A stretch of 64,000 nucleotides of DNA from positions 1,302,960-1,366,959 of the forward strand of contig VZSR01000598.1 in the NCBI GenBank assembly GCA_013398615.1. The letters run 5' to 3'. Positions 46,801-58,800 of this stretch are shown piece after piece. A program made the translations under genes and the position numbers. The notes below the pieces were generated by a model that did no database searches, was not told the DNA's origin, and worked only from the letters and a program-made list of their open reading frames with translations. Position 1 is the first letter of the stretch; every line of letters begins with the position of its first letter. The DNA is from Brachypodius melanocephalos. Taxonomy: Eukaryota; Chordata; Aves; Passeriformes; Pycnonotidae.

Positions 46801-49800
46801 GATCCTGCCAGGCACAGGATCTCCAGTTCTCTCCAGGGAGCAGTTGCCAGCAAGGAGCCCCACACTCCCTCAGAGGGTCCTGCTGATGATGCAAGAGCAA
46901 GAAAACCAAACTTCTGTGTCCTCCCAGGTGTTATTTATATAGCTTTGGCCTGTCAGCCCAAATCCCTCCACCAACTGCTGTCCTGTCCCAAGCTCAAACC
47001 CCACAGGCAGTCAATGTGCAGAAGGTATTCAAGGACCAAAACAGCACAGACAAAGAAATTATGTTTTTGTCTTAACAGATTTGGTATGTTGAAAGGCCAG
47101 GTAAGTCTAGAGATCTGACTGAAGCATGTTCCAGGCACCAGTGTTGCAGACAGCAGTAAAATGGGAAGTTACTGGAAAGCCTCAGTTAAAAAACATTTCA
47201 AATTCCAAGACAACCCACCAGTTGTAAAACTCACAAATCTCAATTCATTACAAACAACATGCTCCACAGGCACTCTGCCATGCTGGCACTAAGCTGATTT
47301 CAGTTCTGCCCAGTCCTGCAGAAATGAACTGGGTGAGGTCCTGCACTGCATTGTGTCTCCTGGCGGCACATGGATCCCAGTGGGGCTCAAGTAAATTACC
47401 AAATCTGGCTAATGAAAATCTGCTGTCATTTTCCTGAGCATCCCCAGACTGACAGAAGAGCCCTGAACCAGCTCACTTTATCTAGCCTATAACATTGGTT
47501 TTCACTAATCTTCAGAGACAGTCCCACAGATAAACCAAGCATGGATTATCCCAATCTAATAGCATTACACCCGATCCAGCCAGCAAGCACAACGAGGGCA
47601 GCAGGAAGAAAAAGAAGGAATTCACACACAAAGGAGGGGAATCAAAACACAAAGGACATTTGTAAAGAAAAGCCACTAGACAGAATGTGCATGTCAAAGA
47701 GATTAGAGAGCTGCCTGGGGCACAGATGAGGGGAGATGGGGCATTAGGAGCACTGGAGCTGGACTCGATGTGTGATTATAAATAAAAACCTAGCAAAGAT
47801 ACAGGTTCTTGAATATTTGCAGTGATGGTTTGTCCCCTGAGCTCTGCAGAGAGGTGAGCAGCAGCCTCTAGCTCTAAACTGTCCGATTGTGCCCGTGTAG
47901 GGACAGAGCTCTGGGAAACACTAGAAGAGAAATGCAAGGCTCTAATTCTGCAGTTTCCTGATGTGCCAGGGCTGTTCTGTAAGCAACAGTGTCTCCACCA
48001 CCTCAGCACAGCCCTTTTCCTCTTACTGCTGGGCAAGGGAACAGCAAGGACAGAATTAAGATTGCAGCATAAAGCTATGAAGGACATGTGCTGGAATAAA
48101 CAGAGTATAAGGGATATCGCTGGGCCTGGAGAAACACAGTTTGGGAGAAGACTTCAGTCACAACTGGAAAAAATCAGTAGAGCACTCTAACTGTGTGGGG
48201 TGGGGTTTCTTGGAGGGCTCTCCAAGCTGCAGGAGGCAAGCCTGCAGTCAGTTTTAAGGGGAGAGGCTGTTAAATAAGGAAAGACAGGCTTGGTGTAAGT
48301 CTCAAACCCTCGAGATGCTGCTGTTTCAGATCAGAGCAGCTGATATTTACCAAGGCAAAGAGGGGAAGATAACACTGGTTTGGATAACAAAAGAAGAGAT
48401 GCCATGAATTTTTGCATTTCTGAGAAGGCTGGGAGGAGAGAGGCCCATGTTCCCATTCCACATTCCCAGGCTGAGCAGGTCTCAGCTCCCTCTGGCACCT
48501 GCCCAGGCTGTTCCTGCCCCTCAGACCCCCAGTGCCTCACACCAGGTGGGACATTTGTCCCCAGGCTGGGTGCACAGCCCCAGGCTGCTGGCTGATTAAA
48601 CACCAGGCTTTCCCATAGGATGCAGTTGGTTTGATTTCTTAGATTATTTGTTTGAAATGGGTGAAAAGGAGATTGCACAAGAGTTCTAAAAATCTGGATA
48701 ATGGCATTTTTTTTTTCCTGGAAGACTTGCTAAGCAGTTATCTGGAGCTACACCACTACAGCTTCCAAAAGTACAGATCATTTCCTGGGTATCCATTATT
48801 CCAATCTTCTCCAAGACATGGACAGTTGTGTCTTTGTAGACCCACTATCAAAAAGTTGTTCGACACTAATTGGTTTTTCTAAGAGCAGCATAAGCATCTC
48901 TTTTCAGGTTTATTAAAAAAAATAAATTGGGAGACAGGACTCTGTTTGACAAAAACAAGTAACAAATCTAACTTGTAAACAACCCTACTTGTAAACAAGT
49001 AGTAGTCTCCTCTGTTCCCTCTAAATTTCACAGCTGAAATGTTTACTTTTATTTGAGCCATCAATACTAAAAGCAACCAATCTGATTCATTGAACCATTA
49101 GGAGACTTTCAAATGTTTAATGAGCTCCTTATCTAGTTAAACACTAACAATAGCAAAGCAGTGGAACTTGTTATCTAAAAATCAGACAAGTGGTATCTAA
49201 AAGGCTGCTATCTGGAGTCAAGGATTTCAAACATTCCGTTAATTCAGCAGTGTCTGAGGTAACAGTCCCAAGCCACCAACCCACAGGGACTGGGTCAGAA
49301 ACACTCCGAAGTGGCTGAGCTTTCACAGCCTCCAGTATATTCAAATATTCAAATACAAATCCTTCACCACGTTGTGGTGGGAAGAGTCCTGTTTTGTAAA
49401 TGCAAGTGTGATTAAATCCACAGAGCTCACCACTGCCTGAATGGAGGGGATGATTTACTGGCTGCTACTGATGAGCAAAGATTAACTGTATAAAGTGTAA
49501 GAATCACATACTTCAACAGATACATAAAATATTAAAAGAATAAGCACAAATGAAGTGAAATATTCTAATTTGGCTGTCAGATATCAAAAAACCTTGAAGG
49601 ACAAGGTCTATTCCTTGAAACACGGCAGTTCAGCTGCCGGGCCAGCACCGCCTTGCCCTCTCCGTAAGGCAGCTGAATTCCTAACGACCTTTCCCTGCTG
49701 CATCCTAATTAGGGATTGTATTATGATTATCAAAAGGAAAAAAGAGGGGAGGGAGAGGGGGTAGGCAGAGAATTAGCCGCAACAAACGGACCCGACACAA

Positions 49801-52800
49801 TCATATTTGCACAATTACTGCCATTTCCATGGCAACCCCGGCTCTGCCGCTCTCCCGCCGCGCTGCTGGGGCGAGGGAGCGGGAGGAGCCGGGGGAGGCA
49901 CTGACCACCAAAGGGTTTGTCCTGACTTACAGCCACAAAAGCTACTTCTCAATAAGGCAGCTTTCAATCAAGAAAGGAAAAACGAAAACCGCAAAAACAT
50001 CAGGAAAAAGCAAAACGAAGGTTTGCCAGAGTAGCCGGGAGGCACCTGTGTGTCTCCAGAGCTCACCTGGGCACACAGCCGGTGCCTCGGAGCACCTGGC
50101 TCTGAGACTGCGGAGGCAGAACTGCAGCACAGGGACTGTGGAGCTGCCAGCCAGACCCGAAATTCCTCACCTTACAGTTTCCAAAACAAAACTTCAGGTC
50201 TCTTCAAAATAAAACCATTCTTCCTTTGTAATCAATTGTGGTTCCTCCTCATGCCTCCAGCCACCACTCCTCACACAGCCAGCCCCCTGCCCCGGGCAGG
50301 CACGCACGCAGGCAGGACACACTGCAAGCACTGTACACATCTCATTACCTGCTAGCAGAAAAATTCCCTTCAGGATCACGCCAATCAGCACAGATTTCAT
50401 GGCCGACTCCTTGTGGACATTGGTGCCAGTAAAGGGAAAAAAACTGGGGGTGAAAGGGGGGAGGGATGACCACAAAGGCTGGGCTGACGGGGCAGCGTGT
50501 GCAGGCGCTCGCTGGTGCCAGCCACACGAGAAGGGATTGCAGCGAAAGAGCCGGGGGAGCAGAGCCCTGCCCTGCGCCAGGTCTAATCCAGCCCGGCTCT
50601 GACCCTCCCAGCTGGCCCCTGTCCGTGCTGACACCAGGAATGTGTGCTCCCAGCATATTCCTGCTCCGTGCCTCCCAGGGCCTGCAGTGCCCACAGCCTC
50701 AGCTCAGCAGGGCAAAGCCAAGAGACAAACCCTGCCCTTGCTGCGTTCCAGGTGAATCTGCCAAATTCTGTGAGTAAGGCCAAAATGCTCTTTTTATAGG
50801 CTAAGCCAAAAAGCTGCATTTCCACCATTGTGCAATACCTAAACCATAGGAACGAGGGGAATTCCAAATGCAGAGTGAACCTGGGCCCTGCTGTACATTC
50901 AGCACTGAGGGAATCAGAGTCCATCAGGCAGTTTTCCTCCTCCCTGTGCCCTGTTCCAGGGATCTGTGAGCACAGACATTTCCACTCCACTGTACTCACT
51001 AAGAAAAGGCTCAGGTTTTAATGACTATGATCTGTTTCTCTGAAGCCAAACTGGATGGAAGGAAATTCCCTGCATTATGCTGAATGGACGGGTTCAGACA
51101 TGGCAGTGCACAGTCAAAGCTCTCTCTTTCCTCATTATTATGAGCCACCTTATTAAATTAGTGCAGTCTCCTTTTTCCTCTATGGTTCTGGGGTTTGTTT
51201 TTGTTTTGTTTTTTAATATAGTTACTTTCATATTATAAAATTTCTGGAGGCCATGTTGTATTTTTGTGTTGTAAGGACCCAGAGCAGTTTCTTATTTCTG
51301 TGAAGAAATGTTATCTGGGAGCTTTCCCCTAAACTTGGGAGTCTCTGTTTGTATCAATGTCAGGTCCAAGCAAACAAAACCTCCCACATGTCAGTGTCTG
51401 GAAATCTCCATTAGCAGTATCACTAAGATATTAAAAAAAACATTCCAACAACTCTTCTAGCTATTTCACTTTCGTAATTTTACTGAATCCAAACATGCCA
51501 GCCACTTTTACAGATACTCGGAGTGGGAGGGATATGGTGAGTGTTTGTTTGGAGTCAAAACTTCTCAGATAGCCACAGACCTGTGCACATACAGACCCAT
51601 CCCAGCACAGACTTGGAACATTATCTCTGTTAGCTACTCTGACCCTTCTGTTATTGTTCAGGACAAAACAAACAGGCACATTCAGCCACTACTGCAACAA
51701 TAAAGTGTAACAACTGGGAAGACTGCAGAACATTCAATGTCTTCAAAACGATGCCCATTTTGGTTTCTGCAGCCCCACATTTATCTCCACATACACACAC
51801 AGAGTCTGCCTGGACACTACTGCCTGGAAATCCCTCACATCCCAATGCACCCAGCAGAGATTCTGCTCTCACCTGGCACCAGGCACAAGCAGGCTCTGGA
51901 CTGCAGCACTCACAGCCTTCTGATCAGATGACAGGGAAGTCAAAAGGTCTGATTAACATGGAGCTGAGATCCAGCAGGGAGAAGAAACGTGGAGCAGAAG
52001 GGAAGGGGGGGAGCCTCACCAAGTGCTGCCTAGCTCCCTTCAGCTATATTTACCAAAAGGGATTTGGTTGAAGGTGGAACAGGCCTCTAATCTCTTTACT
52101 ATCTTAACCTTTTAGCTGCCCTCGCTGTAGAGGCTCCATCTCTAAAACAAATCTGACTTAAGAAATACCTGCACAAAAAAATTAAATCTATCCAAAGGTG
52201 GTTAGAAGGAAGAAGCATCTCCCATTTATTTCCTGACCCATGACCCAGGAATTCAAGCCCATTTGATCTGGGCTGGCACCCTCACAGAGTCACCATTTAT
52301 AGCTGCTGCACAGAAGGTTTCTGCTTCTTTAAGGAGACAAAGACATTATGGCTGAAGAAAGTGAGATGGTCAATAAGCCCTCCAATTACACTGGGACACA
52401 TTCACACCACATCACCTTGTGATTTCTCATGAAAGTAGGAGTGTTCCTCAGCGTGTGCAGAAGAGCTCCGAGTGTTGCCATGATCACAAGGTGCCAGTGC
52501 CCCGGGCTGGGTGCCTGCCCCCATCACGGGGTGCCCAGTGCCACAGTGCCTGCTGCAGGGCACGGCCTCTTCTGGCTCAGCACAGCTCTGGCTCCAGTGG
52601 GAGCATTCAGGCCATTTCAAAGTTTTCAAAGAACGAATGATCCAAATTTCAGTGATAACATTTTTGCAGGTTAAAAAATCAGTGTCCACGTCAAATGGAG
52701 GTAACCTGTCTTTTTCTTGTCCTGGCCTAACCTATTGCCTAATAAATACCTGATGGACTGAAACCATTTCTGAAAAAAAATTAAATGAAGAATTCATTTT

Positions 52801-55800
52801 GTTGGATTTCTTTTCCCCCTAAAAGACAGACTTTTCCTAATATGCTTGGTCTCTTGACCACAGCTGACATAATTTCCAGGAGCATGCAAGATTCCCTCTC
52901 CTTCGCACTTCATTTAGTACTCATGCAATCTTTAGATTCATACTTCTTGTATCCTCTCAGGGTACCTATATCCTCTGCTAAAGCACAAACCATGTGCTGA
53001 ACAGACTCTTCAGGACCTATTATGTTGTTCTCAGGCATGAGGCACCACTTTTGCAACTACATTTCAGAGAGAAGGTTCATCTGCCTGCACTACACTGAGA
53101 CAGCAGTGAGGCAGTTAATTTGCAAAGAAAGAATTTCTCCTGACTTGCATTGTTATCCCAACACTCCCCAAATTCCTCAGACTGAAGCAGCAAACACACA
53201 GAAGGAGCCTCTGCTGCCTCAAGAAAGCATTCTTCATCAGAGTAGCAAGTTCACTTTAATCAGCGGAGGCAGCTTAAACCCAAGTTCATGGCAGACCTAA
53301 GCTGCCACAGAAATGTGTTTTGAAGAGAAACATTATGGGAAGCTTCACAAAGTTGTTCTGTGATCCTAATATGAAGTAATAAGCTGTTTACCCAGCATGA
53401 CTGTACTGGGATTAATTGACAAAGGAGGGGAGATTAATTGCTATTATTTCCCTGTCAGCTTCACTCCTCCACATGCACTCACTGATCTCACAGACTGCTC
53501 CCAGCCTTTCGCTGTGTTAATGTGTCAGAACTACCTCAGCTGAGACAAAGTCCTTTACCAAAAGCAATATCCAGAAGAGCAACCTGCTTCTAATCCCCTT
53601 CAAGTACTAATGAACCCAAATTTGATGCAACAGAATGAACTCTAGCACTCCTTTGCCCATCAGCCCGTGTTTCTGTCAGCTTTTCTGCCCATGAGTACGC
53701 TAAGAATTGGAAAGGATTAAACAGATCTGCAGCTTGGCAAAGTACAATGAAATTCTGAGCTCTGTGAGGGTGCTGGGGCACTGCAGGAGGAAAAGAGAAC
53801 AGAGCACAGATGTGAGTGGGAATTCTGACAAGAAGGATAAACTTTAAACCATCTCTTTGGACAAGATCTCAGTTCGGACTACGGCATTGTAACTGCCTGA
53901 GAAAGCAGTGATAACGAGCTTAAATAAAAGCTGACTTTCAAAGGCCTCATCTACACAAGCAAATTTTTCTTGATCTGGCCTAAATTAGCAAACAAGATAG
54001 GCCAGAAAACCCCACAAACAATTCAGCCCAGTTACAGAAGGTGTTAACTAGAAGCTGATTTTACATTCTGGGAATGAAAGTAATAGGTCTTCCCAGGAAA
54101 GAGCTGGGCAGAATTAAAGCAACAGAGCTCAACCACTGCAACCACAGAAGGAAAACAGAAAATTTTCCCATGCCATAAAGGCCTGAGAGAGTCTCTGGAA
54201 TGTTGTTACCTGCTGCTGCAAGTTAAGGGACGGGGTTTTCTTCTGGCTTCTTTTTCCCACGAGATGGCAGCCTGGTAACATTGTGAAGTTACCCTCATCT
54301 CAAATCCAGAAACCCAGGATAGTGCTGGGATCACCTTTCTTACAAACTATTCTGGTGTTAAATTGCCCCACACACATGAAATTTAAAGATGAAGAAGACT
54401 GAGAACGAATATTTTAAAGAAGGATGAGGTTTAGTACCAGTTAGCAGAAGATCTTCCCAGCAGGGCTGACATTCACCATCTCCCAGATTCTCAACCAGCA
54501 AACTGAACCCTTAGGGTCAAGCAGGGCATTTGGGGAAGAATCCAGACTCCTCATTCCCTTGTAAACAGAGAAGGCTTCCTTTGCTCACATCACAAAGACC
54601 TTTTGACCTCCTAACACAGCAGATCACTGCTTTCAGCCAAAAATGGCTGGCTCTTATCATCCCAGGGTGTTAGTGGATGGAGATGTTTTACAGATGCTTA
54701 TGTGCTGGTGAGCCATCTGCTACAGCCAGTACAATTTGGGACAACTAGAACGCTAAACATCCCTTCTTTTCTTTAAAGGCTGGATTTTCTATATATTTCC
54801 TACATGTATAGAACCCACAGGTCTCCCAGGTAACTTTCACTCCAGGATACAGATGCCCTGGATACTCTGACCTTATAGACTCTATGCAGTTGATCTCATG
54901 TCTCCAAATCCAGTTCATGGCCTATCAACTTGCCCACACTCACACAGCTTTCCTGTAGCATTTGAGCTCGGAACTGCAGACATCCTGCTGCACACGCCCA
55001 CTCCAGCTCAGTCCTGCAATCCTGCACCAGGCAGCAATGCAGCAGTTCAGCATTAGGCAGCCAGAAGGATCTGATTCCCCAGGTTACCTGAATAACCAGG
55101 CAGGCACTGACAGAGGAAGCCATTCACCAGGTCCTGGCAGAGCCCTCCGTTCTGGCAGGGTTGGGACTCGCACTCATCAATGTTGGTAACGCAGGTCTCC
55201 CCTGGAAAGGGAAAACACAAACACACCTCTGAAATGCACTTGTGCAGCAGTGAAACAAAAATGACAACTGCAGTCATAGGTTTTGCACTTCTTTTCTTTC
55301 ACCTAAAAGTGCAAAAGAATTCCTTGAAGTCTAGCATGTCTCTGCAGGCACTGGCACACAAACACCAGCACGGAACAACGGGGGCAAATGAAGTATGAAA
55401 TGATTTTCCAGTGTCAAACACCGGCAAGATCAGAACATCTGAACCATTCCCATCTGTGCAATAGTGGACCAAACACTCATATTTCTCTCATTAAATAATA
55501 AAATATTATCGTTTATGCCTTCCCACTAGGGAATTTCCCTAGCTGTTAAATCCAGCATTTCACACATATCTCCAATCCATGGAAAGGGTGATATTTCAGA
55601 ATTTCTAGCTCCAAGAGCTCCATACCAAGAAACTCCTCTGATTATACAGTTGCTGCCATGAGAGTAGTCTCACCAAGGAAACACTGGAACAGTAATCTGT
55701 GACTCCAGGGAATTACCTTCCTCTGTCGAGGAATTTCAGAGATCTCCCTAAGGATGAATCCTGCCATATACAGAGAGACTGACAAAGGGAAAACACCCTG

Positions 55801-58800
55801 GCACCTGCACAGCCAGAGGGCATTCATGGCAGCATGGGGAAGTGCATAGGCTGTTGCCTCAGCCTGGAGACAGGCTTGGACAGGGAATGCCATTCAGCTG
55901 TCTGCAATGGGAGCAAAGCACATTCCTGATGCATCAGGCTGCCAGCCCCTCTGAAGTGCCAGTCCTTAAGAGATTTCATTGCAGAGATGACATTGCTCTG
56001 TTCCCATCCCCTCAAACAGCAGCACCAGTGCAGACAGGATGAACATTTGCAGTGCAGCTCACCTGTGAAGCCTGGCTGGCACTGGCACAGGAATCCAGCT
56101 GCTTGGCTGTAGCTGAAGTTGCTGGGGAAGTGAGGCTGTGTCCCGTAGTGGGCTGGGTTGGAGCGCTGCAGGCACAGGCCACCATTGTGACAGGGCTCTG
56201 TCACACACTCATCCACATCCTCCTCACAGTCCTGCCCAGTGTAACCTGCCACGAGACACTGCTGTCAGCACCCTGCACAACCTCACTGCAGCTCCCAAGT
56301 GCTGTGCCTGACTCAAAGGAGGGAATAAGACCCCCAGATCTGCAGTTCATCTGCCAGGGAGTCCCCAGGCCCTTTGTGTTCTCCACTATGTCAAATACAG
56401 GAGCCAAAATCATCAATTTGCAGGAAAGCATCACCTCATGATAGAGGAACTCATGATGGAAAATGGCAGAAAACATGAAGAAAACTTTATGGTTGAGAGT
56501 CAGGGTGATTTTTGCAGGTCAGTTGGATTTTGGAATGACCTGTAAAGGGCAGCAGTGCAGCCTCACTGTTCCAGACAATGGAATCTCACAGGGGCAATGC
56601 AGTATGATCATTAATTCTCTAGTTCTTTGACACAGCAATCAAGCATATGCTGTCCATGGCCATGTGCCCACACACCCCACGAGCAGAGAGCCCCAGCCCA
56701 CCTGGCCAGCAGGCACAGCTGTAGCCCTTGGTTCCCTCCAGGCACGTGGCACTGTTGTGGCAGGGGTCAGAGGCACACTCCAGGATGTCCAGCTCGCAGT
56801 GGGCCCCCTCGAAGCCGGTGTCACTGCAGTCACAACGGTAGCTGTGGGGCACCAAACACAGGCAGGCATCAGCTCTGCCTTGGGCAGCAAAGCCCCAGGT
56901 CAGGAACGGGCAAGAGAGCTCAGCTGTCAGTGCTCACACCCCCTTGTGTTCACACCTTACCCACGGAAAGATAAATTCAGACACAGGTATGTTCTCAGCA
57001 GTTGTCTGTGCTTTTCATGCTCTGCAAACCACCTCTATGTGTTTGTTCCTCCTTTCCTTTAAGCACCCCCGAGTTCTGCTGCTGGGATGGGGCTTCTCCC
57101 TTATTGCCACAAATCATTGTTTCTGCCACTCAATGTACAAAACACTAAATCCAGTTCCCCCCACAGCTTTCTACTCTGATTTTCAGAGGCTGCACTGAGT
57201 AGACCTTTAGATCAGTCTAATTGCCCCTCAGCACTGGTTTCTCACCTGTTAATGAGGTCATGGCACGTCCCATTGTTCTGGCATGGCTGGCTCTCACATT
57301 CATTGATGTCCACCTCACACTGGGTTCCTTCATAACCTGGTGCACAGGTGCAGGTGTAGAACCCAACGTGATCATTGCACAGGGCCCCATTCTGGCAAGG
57401 GTCTGAAGCACATTCATCTATTTCAGTATCACAGTTCACACCTTTGTTAAAAAAAAACAAACAGAAGAATATCTGGGTTAGAAATCCACAGAAGTGTGTA
57501 TGTGCTGCCTGGAATTCTGAGATGAAAACAAAAGAGTTACCTTGTTATGTCATCAGTTATCAACCCCAGCTGGCTACCAGAGTGATCTCTACCTGCTTCT
57601 CCAAAAATAAATTCCATTTATTTCAATTGTTTGTAACTTGCTTTGTCATACTCAGGGAAAATGCCCTTAAGTAGTGCAAAACACTGGCTACAGTGATACT
57701 GATGTTAGGAGGGGATTTTATTAGGAAATGCTATTAAAAATGCAATGTTAGCTCCACTACTGGTCACAGCAAGTGACACCTGTTTGGTACACAGTCCCAA
57801 CCTCCCTGACAGAACAAGACCACATGAAAGATTTCTATACAATTATTTATATTCCACCTCTTTGAGCTGCCTGTGGCCTGGCATCACCTCCAAACCTTAC
57901 TCATTACAGGGGCACCTATCAATCCATCTAATCTGCCCTCCTTGGCCAAGGCTCCCCACAGAGTGGGCATGGCCATCCTAATCCTGGTGGAATGTGGGCC
58001 TCCTAATCTGGTTCAAACCCCTCAATACCCACACAAAACTTCCTTCACTCAAATTCCAGCTGCAAGCACCAGGAAACAACCTGGCCTTGCCAGCCAATGG
58101 TGCTCAAACCTCTGGATGAAGAACTCAATCCCAATGCTAAACCTCATGTTTGACATCAGAATAACTGGAAGCACAATGAACTCCTCCAGCTGCCTGGGTC
58201 ACTTTATCGCTCCTTTGCCAGGGAATCCCACAATCCTGAACTGAGAATTCAGCATAAAGATAAAAAAAGAAACTGATTTGCAAAGACAGAATTATGCTTG
58301 ATACTTAAAATCACCAGTAACCTTAGGGCCCACATAGAAATTCTCTCTTGTTTCTCCTTCATCTCTCTTCATTTTTATCAGAGAGTGAGTCAGCATCAGG
58401 GACTACATTCCTGATCTTGTAACTTCTCCTCATTCCACTGGTAATCAGCAGCATTCCTTCACAGCAACCCAACTCCTTAAACACTTCAGTCTGTGAACAG
58501 GAGGAAGGCTGAAAAAGTTCATGTGCAAGGTGGTACCAGGCAGACATGGACACATTCCACTCCATTCCACTCTGATAAGCAGGGCTGGGGAAAGGAAGGA
58601 GAGCCCCCCACTGCCTCCCTCACAGACAACTCACAGGTGTGGATTCCTCTCTGAATCACCATCAGCCAAAAGAGAAACACTTAAATCATATGCCAAATAA
58701 ACATTCACTATGCATGAAAGAATTGGAAATCTCCAGCTAAAAGACACTTTTTTCCAAAAGGCAAATACTTCCCTTGGAAAAATCCTGCTGGACAGGGCAA

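Larger units (their letters stand above)
46747..55087 (-). other. CRB2: Large CRB2 intron with candidate internal promoter and regulatory blocks
   Basis: This intron is 8.3 kb if the candidate first exon at 50,349-50,400 is not used. It holds that exon plus two dense homeodomain-motif blocks (49,680-49,840 and 53,400-53,465) and a group of GATA-like sites (49,125-49,215). No other coding sequence is supported. Confidence 0.7.

Noticed and set aside
47690..47790. GAGCTGGACTCGATG stretch resembling part of a CR1 tail
   Set aside because: Only about 15 bases fit and the CR1 terminal signature is absent.
50349..50400. The 50.4-kb signal-peptide exon as the only first exon, making 55-60 kb a separate gene
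   Set aside because: The 55-60 kb exons are in the same orientation, phase-compatible and match the N-terminal half of CRB2, so the 50.4-kb exon is better explained as an alternative start.
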